A stretch of DNA of 64,000 nt from JAHEJV01 sp964653555 (GTDB taxonomy: Bacteria; Myxococcota_A; UBA9160; SMWR01), in the NCBI GenBank assembly GCA_964653555.1, contig CAZZFT010000009.1, positions 1 through 64,000 of the forward strand, in the 5' to 3' direction. A program made the translations under genes and the position numbers. Below are positions 1 through 8,310 of this stretch, one piece after another; within the stretch, counting starts at the first letter, position 1, and every line of letters starts with the position of its first letter. The notes beneath the pieces are model-generated. The model made no database searches. It was not told the origin of the DNA and saw only the letters and a list, made by a program, of their open reading frames with translations.

Positions 1-1095
1 GCCGAGATCCGCTACGGCGAGCTCGTGCAGCTCGAGAAGGACCTGGCGAGCGAGCAGGCGAAGCTCGACGCCGTCCAGAAGGAGGGCTCGCTGCTCTCCG
101 AGGAGGTCACCGCCGAGGAGGTCGCCGAGATCGTCTCGAAGTGGACCGGCATCCCCGTGTCGAAGATGCTGGAGAGCGAGCAGGCGAAGCTCCTCTCCAT
201 GGAGGACGAGCTGCGCAAGCGCGTGGTCGGCCAGGACGACGCCCTCAAGGCGGTGTCCTCGGCCGTGCGCCGCGCCCGCGCGGGGCTCCAGGACCCGGAC
301 CGGCCGATCGGCTCCTTCATCTTCCTGGGACCCACGGGCGTCGGCAAGACCGAGACGGCCCGCGCCCTGGCGCAGTTCCTGTTCGACGACGAGCACGCGA
401 TGGTGCGCATCGACATGAGCGAGTACGGCGAGCGCCACTCGGTGTCGCGCCTGATCGGCGCTCCGCCCGGCTACGTGGGCTACGAGGAGGGAGGCGCCCT
501 GACCGAGTCGGTGCGGCGGCGTCCCTACAGCGTGGTCCTGTTCGACGAGATCGAGAAGGCCCACCCCGACGTCTTCAACGTCTTCCTCCAGATCCTCGAC
601 GACGGCCGTCTCACCGACGGCCAGGGCCGCACCGTCGACTTCCGCAACGTGGTCCTGATCATGACCTCGAACATCGGCAGCGAGTACATCGTCCGCTACG
701 GAGAGGAGCAGCGCGAGGAGATGCTGCGCCAGGTGGACGAGGCCCTGCGCGCGCACTTCAAGCCCGAGTTCCTGAACCGGATCGACGAGGTGATCGTCTT
801 CCACCAGCTCGGACGCGAGCACACGCGACGCATCGTCGACATCCAGCTCGAGCGCGTGCAGCGCCTGCTCGCCGAGCGCCGCATCACGATCGAGGTGACG
901 GACGCCGCGAAGGACCTGCTGGCCGAGAAGGGCTACGACCCCCACTACGGCGCGCGGCCGCTCAAGCGCGTGATCCAGCACATGCTTCAGGATCCGCTGG
1001 CGATGAAGATCCTGGAGGGCGACTTCCCGGAAGGCTCGAAGGTGCTGGTGGACGCGCGCGTGTCCGGCGAGGCGCTCGAGTTCCGCAGCGCCTGA
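1..1095 (+). CDS. clpB: ClpB disaggregase, C-terminal part (5' end outside window)
   Basis: ATP-dependent cytosolic chaperone that, with DnaK, pulls polypeptides out of aggregates. The visible 364 residues enter in the end of the coiled-coil middle domain and run through the second AAA+ domain. The linker signature SKWTGIPVSKM, the Walker A GPTGVGKTE, the pore-loop segment GAPPGYVGYEEGG and the Walker B VVLFDEIEKAHPD are all present, followed by the small C-terminal domain (YGARPLKRVIQ). The reading frame is open from base 1, so only the left edge truncates it. It ends at a TGA at 1093-1095, 68 bases before an MFS gene on the same strand. The middle-domain remnant and linker favour ClpB over ClpA or ClpC. 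Confidence 0.95.
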   Translation, partial: AEIRYGELVQLEKDLASEQAKLDAVQKEGSLLSEEVTAEEVAEIVSKWTGIPVSKMLESEQAKLLSMEDELRKRVVGQDDALKAVSSAVRRARAGLQDPDRPIGSFIFLGPTGVGKTETARALAQFLFDDEHAMVRIDMSEYGERHSVSRLIGAPPGYVGYEEGGALTESVRRRPYSVVLFDEIEKAHPDVFNVFLQILDDGRLTDGQGRTVDFRNVVLIMTSNIGSEYIVRYGEEQREEMLRQVDEALRAHFKPEFLNRIDEVIVFHQLGREHTRRIVDIQLERVQRLLAERRITIEVTDAAKDLLAEKGYDPHYGARPLKRVIQHMLQDPLAMKILEGDFPEGSKVLVDARVSGEALEFRSA

Positions 1096-1163
1096 CGCTC
1101 CGCCCGGCGCGAGGGCGCGGACCCGGACGGGGCGCCATCCTCCCGGGCCGAGGCCCTCCAACC

Positions 1164-2411
1164 GTGATCCTGCCCCCGAGCGCCAACCCGCTGGCGTACC
1201 GACTGATCGCCGCGCGCGCGCTGCGCGGCTTCGCGGACGGCTTCGCCAGCGTCCTGCTCGCGGTCTACCTGACGGCGCTCGGCATGACGCCGACGCAGGT
1301 GGGCGCCCTGGTGACGGCGACGCTGCTCGGCTCGGCGGCGCTGACGCTCGCGGTGGGCCTCGCCGGAGGGCGGGTCGCGCCGCGGGGGGTGCTGCTCGGC
1401 GCCTCGGCGCTGATGCTCGCCACCGGCCTCGGCTTCGCCCTGCTCACGGACTTCTGGCCCCTCGTCCTGGTGGCCTTCGCGGGGACGCTGAACCCCACCG
1501 CAGGCGATGTCAGCGTGTTCCTGCCGACGGAGCAGGCGCTGCTCGCCGAGAGCGTCGCCGACGGCGACCGGACGTCCGCGTTCAGCCGCTACAACCTGGG
1601 CGGCGCGCTGCTCGGCGCACTCGGCGCACTGGCGGCGGGTCTGCCCGAGCTGGCCGTGCGACAGCTCGGTGCGGACGCGCTGGAGACCCTGCGCGGCGCG
1701 TTCATCGCCTATGCGCTCGTGGCGGTGGGCGTGATGGCTCTCTACGCCACCGCGCCGGCACTGCCCGCCCGTCCGCCGTCGCACGGCGCGCCCCTCGCCC
1801 GCTCGCGGCGGATCGTTCTCGAGCTCGCCGCCTTGTTCAGCCTCGACTCCTTCGGCGGCGGCTTTGCCGTGCAGTCCCTGCTGGCGCTCTGGCTGTTTCA
1901 GCGCTTCGAGCTCTCTCTCGCGGCCGCCGGTTCCTTCTTCTTCACGGCGGGCGTGCTGGCCGCATTCTCCCAGCTCGTCTCCGCGCACATCGCGCGCCGC
2001 TTCGGGCTGATCCGGACGATGGTGTACACGCACCTGCCGGCGAACGTCTTCCTGATCCTGGCCGCGTTCATGCCGAACGCCGGGCTGGCCATCGCCTGCC
2101 TGCTGGCGCGGATGTCGCTCTCCCAGATGGACGTTCCCGCGCGGCAGTCCTTCGTGATGGAGATGGTGCCCGCCGAGGAGCGGTCGGCTGCCGCCAGCGT
2201 CACCAACGTCCCGCGCAGCCTGGCCACCGCCCTCGCGCCGCTGCTCGCCGGCGCGCTGCTCGCCCGCACGAGCTTCGGCTGGCCGCTCGTGATCGGGGGC
2301 AGCGCCAAGATCGTCTACGACCTGCTGCTGCTCTCCCGATTCCGCCACGCCGAGCGCGAGCTCGCCGGCTCCTCTCTCAACGCCCTGCGAACCCGATCCC
2401 CGCACGGGTGA
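1164..2411 (+). CDS. MFS transporter, 12-TM
   Basis: Inner-membrane major facilitator superfamily permease of 415 residues; substrate unknown. The protein is made of alternating hydrophobic helices with short charged loops (for example GRVAPRG after helix 3, and an ARRFGLIRT loop after helix 7, the usual MFS loop positions). I chose the GTG at 1164 because homology-like sequence (NPLAYRLIAARALRGFADGF) starts just after it; the reading frame is open far upstream only because of GC-rich overlap with clpB. It lies 68 bases downstream of clpB and could be co-transcribed, though no functional link is evident. It could be a drug or metabolite exporter. Confidence 0.8.
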   Translation: MILPPSANPLAYRLIAARALRGFADGFASVLLAVYLTALGMTPTQVGALVTATLLGSAALTLAVGLAGGRVAPRGVLLGASALMLATGLGFALLTDFWPLVLVAFAGTLNPTAGDVSVFLPTEQALLAESVADGDRTSAFSRYNLGGALLGALGALAAGLPELAVRQLGADALETLRGAFIAYALVAVGVMALYATAPALPARPPSHGAPLARSRRIVLELAALFSLDSFGGGFAVQSLLALWLFQRFELSLAAAGSFFFTAGVLAAFSQLVSAHIARRFGLIRTMVYTHLPANVFLILAAFMPNAGLAIACLLARMSLSQMDVPARQSFVMEMVPAEERSAAASVTNVPRSLATALAPLLAGALLARTSFGWPLVIGGSAKIVYDLLLLSRFRHAERELAGSSLNALRTRSPHG

Positions 2412-2900
2412 GCGGCAGATCGAGAGCGCTGCGCAGCCCCGGCGGCGCCTCGCAGACGGCGGGCACGGCGTTCACCGCGTGCATCGCGGTGGCCACGTCG
2501 GCGGCGTGGACGTGCTCGTCCAGGGTGGCGTCGCGGCGCTCGAAGCTGGCCAGGTTGACGAGGTGGAGCTGTGGCGAGGGATCGCCCTCGATGCGGACCG
2601 TCCAGCCGTCGCGCGGGCGCGGCCAGGACGCGGGATAGTCCGTGCCCACCGTCCACAGCGCCTCGATCTCGATCAGCGCGCGCCCATCGGCGACGCCGCA
2701 CCAGCGGTAGCGCTGGCCGCACACGGTTCCCGCCGCGATGCGCCCGCCGCGGATCTCGAACGCCTCGCTGGCCGTGACCGGCTCCTGGTGCTCGGTCACC
2801 GCGTCGAGGGTCGCGCCGAGGCCGGCGGCCAGCAGCGGGATCTGCTGCTGAAACAGGCCGCGGTTGAAGCGAGCGAAGGGGTTCGCCGCGAGCGTCGCCT
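2377..2900 (-). pseudogene. C-terminal remnant of a dihydrodipicolinate-reductase-like dehydrogenase
   Basis: About 170 residues ending in a segment typical of NAD(P)-dependent DapB-like/amine dehydrogenases (TAMHAVNAVPAVCEAPPG followed by LDLPL). The N-terminal Rossmann nucleotide-binding half is absent: upstream sequence in the same frame stops resembling a protein and instead joins a fragment of a different gene near 2900. It cannot be an active dehydrogenase. Its 3' end overlaps the end of the MFS gene on the opposite strand. Assignment is from remembered family motifs, not a search. Confidence 0.6.
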
Positions 2901-2904
2901 GCTC

Positions 2905-3050
2905 GGGCGGGCGGCGCGGTGGATCGCCACCACGGCCGCCTGGTAGTGGCCGCGGAACCGCGCCTCGCGCAGCGTCTTCCCGGCCAGGGGCGAGCCCTCG
3001 CCGATCACCGCCTCGAAGAAGGAAGCCCGGTCCGCCCGCACGGCTCGCGA
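2905..3050 (-). pseudogene. RCK_C/TrkA-C domain remnant of an SLC13-type permease
   Basis: A short stretch reading ASFFEAVIGEGSPLAGKTLR followed by an EARFRGHYQAAVVAIHR-like tail matches the TrkA-C (RCK_C) domain found between the membrane halves of SLC13/citrate-type permeases. No membrane segments remain on either side. It is fused out of frame to the DapB-like remnant, which suggests an ancient deletion that joined two unrelated genes. Confidence 0.5.
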
Positions 3051-3089
3051 TCCGATCGCCGCGGACCCCCGGACACGCGGCGGGAGGCT

Positions 3090-3425
3090 GGCTCGTGGCG
3101 GGCGTCCGGGACCAGCGGGAGGACGATTCCGTGTCGGTGTGCTTCGACAGCGAGCCCTGCGCGAGCGCACCGAGATCCTGGGCGCGCCCGCGCTGCACCT
3201 CGCGCTCGCCTCGGACCAGCCGCTCGCCCTGGTCGTGGCGCGCCTGTGCGACGTGGTCCGGACGGGTCGTCGACCCGCGTGAGCTACGGGATCGCCAACC
3301 TCACCCACGCACCCGACCACGCGTCCTGGGCCCCGCTCGTCCCGGGTCGTCCGATTGAGGTCGAGCTCCGCCTGAACGACGTGGCCCACGCCTTCCCGGC
3401 CGGACATCGGCTGCGCCTGGCCCGA
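3090..3425 (+). pseudogene. C-terminal domain remnant of a CocE/NonD-family hydrolase
   Basis: Read across three frames, this strand gives the jelly-roll C-terminal domain of X-Pro dipeptidyl-peptidase/CocE esterases: a DQREDDSVSVCFDSEP start, ILGAPALHLALASDQPLALV, VARLCDV, then STRVSYGIANLTH and RPIEVELRLNDVAHAFPAGH. At least two frameshifts separate these blocks and the alpha/beta-hydrolase catalytic domain is missing. It lies antisense to the SLC13 remnant's edge, within a cluster of dead genes. Confidence 0.6.
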
Positions 3426-3637
3426 GGGGATCTGAGCGCGGGCGCGGCGACCGAGAGGCCACACATGTGGCGGATCGCCTCACCGTGGCGTGACAGGCGG
3501 GGCACATCGCCCGCCGCGAGACGGACCGATCCCGCCGGCGCAGGCGCGCGGATCGCTCACCGTTGCCCGGAGCGACACCGATCGCGGTCGGCGGCTTGGA
3601 ACGGGACGTGCAGAACGCGGGTCGGAGGGAAGACACC

Positions 3638-4114
3638 ATGCACGGAAGCAGAATCCAGACGATTGCCACGGTCGCCGCGCTGGGCATGTTCGCCGCCGGC
3701 TCCCAGCTCTCGGTGGCCGAGACTGCCGTGGCGCAGTCCTCGACGCCGATCAAGAAGCTGATGGGGGAGAACTTCGGAGGACTCCAGACGATCCTCTATC
3801 AGCTCATCAGCGCGAACTACGGAGCCATCCCGGAGCAGGCCGAGGTGATCCGCCAGCACGCCCTGAAGCTCACGAGCATGGTCCCCGAGTCGGCGAAGAA
3901 CGATCGGGAGCGCTTCCTCGCCTACGCCAACAACCTGGCGGCCCACGCGCAGGACATGAAGACGATCTCGCAGACGCTGATCGAGCACGATCGAGGGAAG
4001 TCCACGATCGGCGCCGACTATCTGCGCGAGGCGCTGGCCTCGCACTACGGAGGCATGGTCACGATGTGCGTGGCCTGCCACAACCGCTACCGGCCGTGGC
4101 CGGTCCAGCCGTAG
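3638..4114 (+). CDS. Exported cytochrome c'-like monohaem protein
   Basis: A 158-residue periplasmic protein with an N-terminal signal peptide (MHGSRIQTIATVAALGMFAA, cleavage likely after SVAETAVAQ) and a helical body. A single haem-binding CVACH motif near the C-terminus is followed by NRYR. A C-terminal CxxCHxxYR/FR is the layout of the four-helix cytochrome c' family, which bind NO or O2 or carry electrons. The ATG at 3638 has a GGAGGGA ribosome site 8 bases upstream; earlier starts in the frame are less plausible. It is an intact gene among pseudogenes, with no obvious operon partner. Confidence 0.75.
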   Translation: MHGSRIQTIATVAALGMFAAGSQLSVAETAVAQSSTPIKKLMGENFGGLQTILYQLISANYGAIPEQAEVIRQHALKLTSMVPESAKNDRERFLAYANNLAAHAQDMKTISQTLIEHDRGKSTIGADYLREALASHYGGMVTMCVACHNRYRPWPVQP

Positions 4115-4254
4115 CCGCGCCTCGGAGGTCGGGGGGCGATCCCGGGAAGCGGCGCGGTCCGGCGTCGGGACCGGGCGCGCGACACGGTGTACGATCCGTC
4201 CGCCTCGGGATGGGCCCGATGGCACGCCCGCTTCGCGAAGCTCCCGGAGGATCC

Positions 4255-4554
4255 ATGCCCGCGTACCTGATCGTGAACTACAAGGTCGACGACCCCGCTC
4301 TCTACGGCGAGTACGCGAGGAGCGCGGGCCCGGCGATGAAGATCGGGAGCGAGTGCGAGATCCTCGCCCTCGACTCGGCCACCGATCGCATCGAGGGCAA
4401 CTCGGCTGGGCACCAGACGGTGATCCTCAAGTTCGATTCGAAGGAGAAGGCGAAGGCCGTCTACGAGTCGAAGGAGTACCAGGCCGTGGTCGGCAAGCGC
4501 CTCGACGCGACCTCCCAGCACTTCGCGGTGCTGGTGGAGGGGATCCCCGGCTGA
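4255..4554 (+). CDS. DUF1330 family protein
   Basis: Small cytosolic ferredoxin-fold (dimeric alpha/beta barrel) protein of 99 residues. The family signature is visible: MPAYLIVNYKVDDPALYGEY at the start, GHQTVILKFDSKEKAKAVYE and SKEYQAV in the second half. DUF1330 proteins have no established biochemical role. The ATG at 4255 follows a GGAGG at about 4246. The gene lies 140 bases after the cytochrome gene on the same strand. Confidence 0.85.
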   Translation: MPAYLIVNYKVDDPALYGEYARSAGPAMKIGSECEILALDSATDRIEGNSAGHQTVILKFDSKEKAKAVYESKEYQAVVGKRLDATSQHFAVLVEGIPG

Positions 4555-4594
4555 GCCGGGACCGTCAGAACACCCGGATCGGGTGAGGCGTCGG

Positions 4595-4899
4595 CGCGGG
4601 CGGGCTCGAGGCCCAGGGCTACTGCGTGATCGAGGCCACCACCGTCCGCGAGGGGATCGCCCGCTCAAGATCTCGCCGACGGGGTTCGGACTGCTGCGGA
4701 TCCTCGTCCACCACGCGGGACGCGTCGTCACCCACGAGCAGCTGCTGAACGAGATCTGGGGCCGGTGCACGAGAGCGACACCCAGTACCTGCGCGTCTAC
4801 GTCGGGCAGCTGCGAGACAAGCTCGGCGACGATCCCGCGCGCCCCCGATTCATCGAGAACGTGCCCGGCGTCGGCGATCGCTTCATCGAGTCCGATTGA
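4595..4899 (+). pseudogene. Internally deleted KdpE/OmpR-type response regulator
   Basis: Two pieces of a KdpE-like regulator survive. A scrap of the receiver domain (LEAQGYCVIEATTVREGIA) is directly followed, in another frame, by the winged-helix DNA-binding domain (ISPTGFGLLRILVHHAGRVV, HEQLLNEIWG). A further frameshift leads to DTQYLRVYVGQLRDKLGDDP and a final GVGDRFIESD stop. Most of the receiver domain, including the phosphorylated Asp, is gone. No sensor kinase or kdpFABC genes lie nearby. Confidence 0.65.
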
Positions 4900-4902
4900 G
4901 CG

Positions 4903-5080
4903 GCGAGCGCGTGGGGCGGGGCATCCAGGGGCTCCGGCACCAGCCCGAAGCCCCGCGGATTGTGGAAATGGCGCCGGTACACCGGCGGTGACCCCACGCC
5001 CAGCTGCTCGCGCAGGGCACCGAGCGGCGCGGGCAGCAGCGCCTCCCAGTCCAGGGCCGGCGGCCAGGGCGCACGTCGAG
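4903..5080 (-). pseudogene. Unassigned protein fragment
   Basis: The minus strand between the KdpE and AraC remnants encodes a protein-like stretch (PALDWEALLPAPLGALREQL, then GSPPVYRRHFHNPRGFGLVP) with no start codon or credible stop of its own. I do not recognise the family. It is listed because its residue composition is unlike the random reading of the neighbouring shadow frames, so it may be the C-terminal remnant of another deleted gene. Confidence 0.3.
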
Positions 5081-5094
5081 CGACCCCGCACTCG

Positions 5095-5922
5095 GACTGC
5101 GCGTCGTCGAGGACTTCGAGGTGGAGCGCTTCAGCCTGTTCGGCCTACCTCGCGGCGACGAGCGAGACACCGCGACGCGCCTTCGAACGCGCCACGCGTT
5201 ACGTGCGCATCACCCACGACCGTCTCGACCTCGAGCTGCGCACCGAGGGTCCGCTGACGGTCTGCCGCACCGGTCTGATGGGATACGAGCGAAGCCGCTC
5301 CGAGATCGAGTCCGCCGTGGGCCTGATGGCCAGGCTCGCGCCTTTCATCGTCGGAGACCTCGAAGAGCTCACGGTGTGGTTCCGCCACCCGGCGACCCAC
5401 TACTCCGACGAGGTGACTGCGGTGTTCGGCTGTGACGCCCACTACGACCAGCGCTTCGACGGCATCGCGGGGCCCAGCGAGGGGCTCGACCGGCCGCTCC
5501 CGCGCGCGGATTCGGCGCTGTGCGCGCTGCTCGAGGAGCACGCCGCGAGCCTGCTCGCCCGCGTGCCGCAGCCCGCGGGCTTCACCGACCGCGTCCGCGA
5601 GCGCATCTCGGGCCTGCTGCCGCGCGGCCAGGCCAGCGCCGAGGGGGTCGCCGAGGCGATGGGGATCAGCCCGCGCACGCTGCGCCGCCGACTCGCCGAG
5701 GCGGGCGCGGGCTATCAGCAGGTCCTGGACGAAGTGCGCTTCGGGCTGGCCGAGAGTGCGATCTCCCCGAAGGGATTGTCGGTCAACGAAGTCGCCTTCC
5801 TGCTCGGCTACTCCGACGCCTCGGCCTTCCACAAGGCGTTCCGTCGCTGGACGGGACGCAGCCCCGGAGCCTACGCGCGCGCGGCGCGATCGGGGCCGGG
5901 GCCGGATGGCGCGTCGACCTAG
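5095..5922 (+). pseudogene. 5'-truncated AraC-family regulator with a frameshift
   Basis: The C-terminal helix-turn-helix pair is intact (MGISPRTLRRRLAEAGAGYQ, VNEVAFLLGYSDASAFHKAF, RRWTGRSPGAYA). It is preceded by the AraC-type ligand-sensing domain (PF12625-like) reading RATRYVRITHDRLDLELRT. Going upstream the frame switches near 5143: the matching start of the domain (DPALGLRVVEDFEVERFSLF) lies in a different frame. The first roughly 45 residues of the domain and the start codon are missing. The stop codon overlaps the convergent WS/DGAT stop (CTAG at 5919-5922). It could still yield a shortened DNA-binding protein from an internal start. Confidence 0.6.
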
Positions 5923-7481
5923 GACGCGATCCGGGGCACCACGTCGCCCGCGGCGGAGCGCGAGACCTCCGCCTTCCGCCGCTCGCCGGGCTTCGCGCGC
6001 GTCTTCTTCCGCTTCGCAGAGGCGGGCGGGGTCTCCACCGCGATCTCGACCGCCGCCGTGCGGTCCGCCATGTAGCGGTTGACGGTGGCGCGGCGCAGAT
6101 CCTCGAAGGCGACGCAGACGTCGTCGTGGAAGGCACGGATGTCGGGAACCAGCTCGTAGTCCGCGTTGAACCCCCAGCACAGCTTGCCGTCGTAGCTGAA
6201 CAGCGCGATGCCGAGCCCGACGCCGGGGATCAAGGGCACCATCGGGTACATGCCGAGCATCGGAGCGCCCACCACGTAGAGCGGAAACTGCGGTCCGGGG
6301 ATGTTGGTGACGATCGTGTTGGCCGGCCCGTTGGCGATCGACACCCCGAGCTCGATCAGCGCCGGGGGGAGCCACTCGGCGATCTTCATCACGGTGTCCG
6401 CACCGAGCACCGCCTCGGAGCGCTTCAGCTCCCCGGTGCGCCGCGCGATCGCCTCGATCTGGGCGAGCGGATCCTTCTCGGCGAGCGGCAGCGCGACGAT
6501 CCAGGTCGAGACGTGGTTGCCCTGACGGCGCTCGTCCGAGTCCTTCCGCACGCTGACCGGCGCGGCGACGCGGAAGTCGAGCTTCGCCGGGTCGACGCGG
6601 CGGCGGAAGAAGTAGCGGCGCAGCGCGCCGGTCACCGTCGCCAGCACCACGTCGTTCACCGAGCAGCCGAGCACGGCGCGCAGCTCGAGAACGTCGTCGA
6701 GCGGCATGGTGAGCCAGTCGAAGCGCCGGTGCGGGCTCAGATCGCCGTTGAGCGGCGTCTGGGAGGCGGGCTCCAGCGTGAAGCGCGCGAGTTCGGCGAG
6801 CGCGCGCGCCCGGCGCAGCAGGTCGCTCGCCAGCGGGGGATCGCCCTCCGCGCGCGCCAGCAGCTTGCGGACCGCGTCGAAGGGCTGGCGGATCCGTTCG
6901 GCGATCGAGTCGAGGAGCAGCTCCGTCCCGCTCGGCGCCGGCCGCGGCATGTAGGCGAGCGGCTCCTGGAAGTCGATCGCCGGCGAGGGCGACATCAGGA
7001 TCTGGGCCAGGTCGGCTCCGGCGACGCCGTCGATCATGCAGTGGTGCACCTTGTTCAGGAGCGCGAACTGCTCGCCGCCCTCGAGCCCCTCGATCACCCA
7101 GATCTCCCACAGCGGGCGGGAGCGGTCGAGCCGCCGGGCGAGGATGCGGCTGGCCAGCTCGCGCAGCTGCTCGAGCGTGCCCGGGCGCGCCAGCGAGAGG
7201 TGGCGCACGTGGTAGCCGATATCGAAGTGGCGGTCGTCCACCCAGACGGGCCAGCCCTCGACCGGCGTCCAGGCCAGCTTCTGGCGGTAGCGCGGGATCC
7301 AGTGCAACACCGACTCGATCGCGCGCCGGTAGCGCGAGACATCCACGCCCCCGTCGCCGTTGCGCAGCGTTCCCGACTCGAGGATCGCCACCGCCCCGAC
7401 GTGCATCGGCGCGTTCTCGCGCTCGGCCCACAGGAACGTCGCGTCCAGTGTCGAGAGGCGCTCGTAGGTGTATCGAGCCAC
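5919..7481 (-). CDS. Wax ester synthase/diacylglycerol acyltransferase (WS/DGAT)
   Basis: A 520-residue membrane-associated acyltransferase that joins fatty acyl-CoA to diacylglycerol or long-chain alcohols, making storage triacylglycerol or wax esters. The N-terminus reads RLSTLDATFLWAERENAPMH, the catalytic HHxxxDG motif is VHHCMIDGVAGADL, and the late family motif near NGPANTIVTNIPGP is present. The GTG at 7481 is preferred: it has GGGAGGG about 8 bases upstream and starts just before the conserved start, whereas the ATG at 7556 adds 25 unconserved residues. Length fits the family (about 450-520). The C-terminal tail is basic (KRKKTRAKPGERRK). It is transcribed alone or with the upstream DedA gene 145 bases away. 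Confidence 0.9.
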   Translation of the reverse strand: MARYTYERLSTLDATFLWAERENAPMHVGAVAILESGTLRNGDGGVDVSRYRRAIESVLHWIPRYRQKLAWTPVEGWPVWVDDRHFDIGYHVRHLSLARPGTLEQLRELASRILARRLDRSRPLWEIWVIEGLEGGEQFALLNKVHHCMIDGVAGADLAQILMSPSPAIDFQEPLAYMPRPAPSGTELLLDSIAERIRQPFDAVRKLLARAEGDPPLASDLLRRARALAELARFTLEPASQTPLNGDLSPHRRFDWLTMPLDDVLELRAVLGCSVNDVVLATVTGALRRYFFRRRVDPAKLDFRVAAPVSVRKDSDERRQGNHVSTWIVALPLAEKDPLAQIEAIARRTGELKRSEAVLGADTVMKIAEWLPPALIELGVSIANGPANTIVTNIPGPQFPLYVVGAPMLGMYPMVPLIPGVGLGIALFSYDGKLCWGFNADYELVPDIRAFHDDVCVAFEDLRRATVNRYMADRTAAVEIAVETPPASAKRKKTRAKPGERRKAEVSRSAAGDVVPRIAS

Positions 7482-7626
7482 GACCTCTACCCTCCCCGTC
7501 CCGCTGAAGCAAGGTCGGTGCCAGAGGTCGGGCCGTGCCGGGCGCGAGCGGGCCACGCGCTGCCCGGGAAAGGACCAGCGCCTGCTCAGAAGGCGGGCAT
7601 CGGCGCCGCGCGGCGTCGGCGCCGCG

Positions 7627-8310
7627 TCAGGACACCTCGAGCTCGCCGCGGCTCGCCATCACCCGCCGCGACACCAGCACGTAGAGCGCGAAGCCGGCGA
7701 GGCACGCCGGCGCGATCCAGTGCAGATTGCGGGAGACAGCCTCCTGTCCGCGGTAAACCAGCTCGGCATAGCTGAGCTGCGCGGTCTGGCGGCCGATCGA
7801 GAAGCCGATCGCCGTCAGGATCGCGCACCAGGTTCCCGCACCGAGACCGGTCCAGAGCGAGAAGCTCGCGAGCGGCATCCGGGCGATGCCGGCGGGGATC
7901 GAGATCAGCTGCCGGATCGCGGGCAGCAGCCGACATACGAAGGTCGCGCCGGCGCCGTAGCGACGGAACACCTCCTCGGCCCGGTGCAGCTTGGACGGAG
8001 GCAGGAAGAAGTAGCGCCCGTAGCGCTCCAGGAAGGCCCGGCCCAGCCGCAGCGACAGGAAGTAGTTCAGATAGGCACCGGCGAGCGATCCGGCGACCCC
8101 GCAGGCGAGGGCGAGCAACGCGTCGGGGAGTGGCCGACCGAGGGAGAGACCTCCGCGCGCCGCCAGGAAGCCGGCGGGGATCATCACCACTTCGCTCGGG
8201 AAGGGGACGAAGGAGCTCTCGACCGCCATGAACAGGAAGATCAACAGGAAGCCCCAGACGGGGGCGAGGGCGGCGATCGCTTCCAGGTGGCGAACGAGCA
8301 GGTCCGTCAT
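7627..8310 (-). CDS. DedA family membrane protein
   Basis: A 227-residue integral membrane protein of the DedA/VTT (SNARE-associated) family, members of which act in phospholipid or undecaprenyl-phosphate flipping and membrane homeostasis. Family marks include ESSFVPFPSEVVMIPAGFLA, the ERYGRYF segment, FVCRLLPAIRQLISIPAG (the R and G-rich re-entrant motif) and several hydrophobic helices. The ATG at 8310 overlaps the RND gene stop (ATGA), so the two are translationally coupled in a TPR-RND-DedA operon. Confidence 0.88.
   Translation of the reverse strand: MTDLLVRHLEAIAALAPVWGFLLIFLFMAVESSFVPFPSEVVMIPAGFLAARGGLSLGRPLPDALLALACGVAGSLAGAYLNYFLSLRLGRAFLERYGRYFFLPPSKLHRAEEVFRRYGAGATFVCRLLPAIRQLISIPAGIARMPLASFSLWTGLGAGTWCAILTAIGFSIGRQTAQLSYAELVYRGQEAVSRNLHWIAPACLAGFALYVLVSRRVMASRGELEVS

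Noticed and set aside
3490..4250. Long open frame covering the cytochrome and DUF1330 region in other frames
   Set aside because: GC-rich overlap of real genes; the encoded sequence is Arg/Pro/Gly-rich with no domain.
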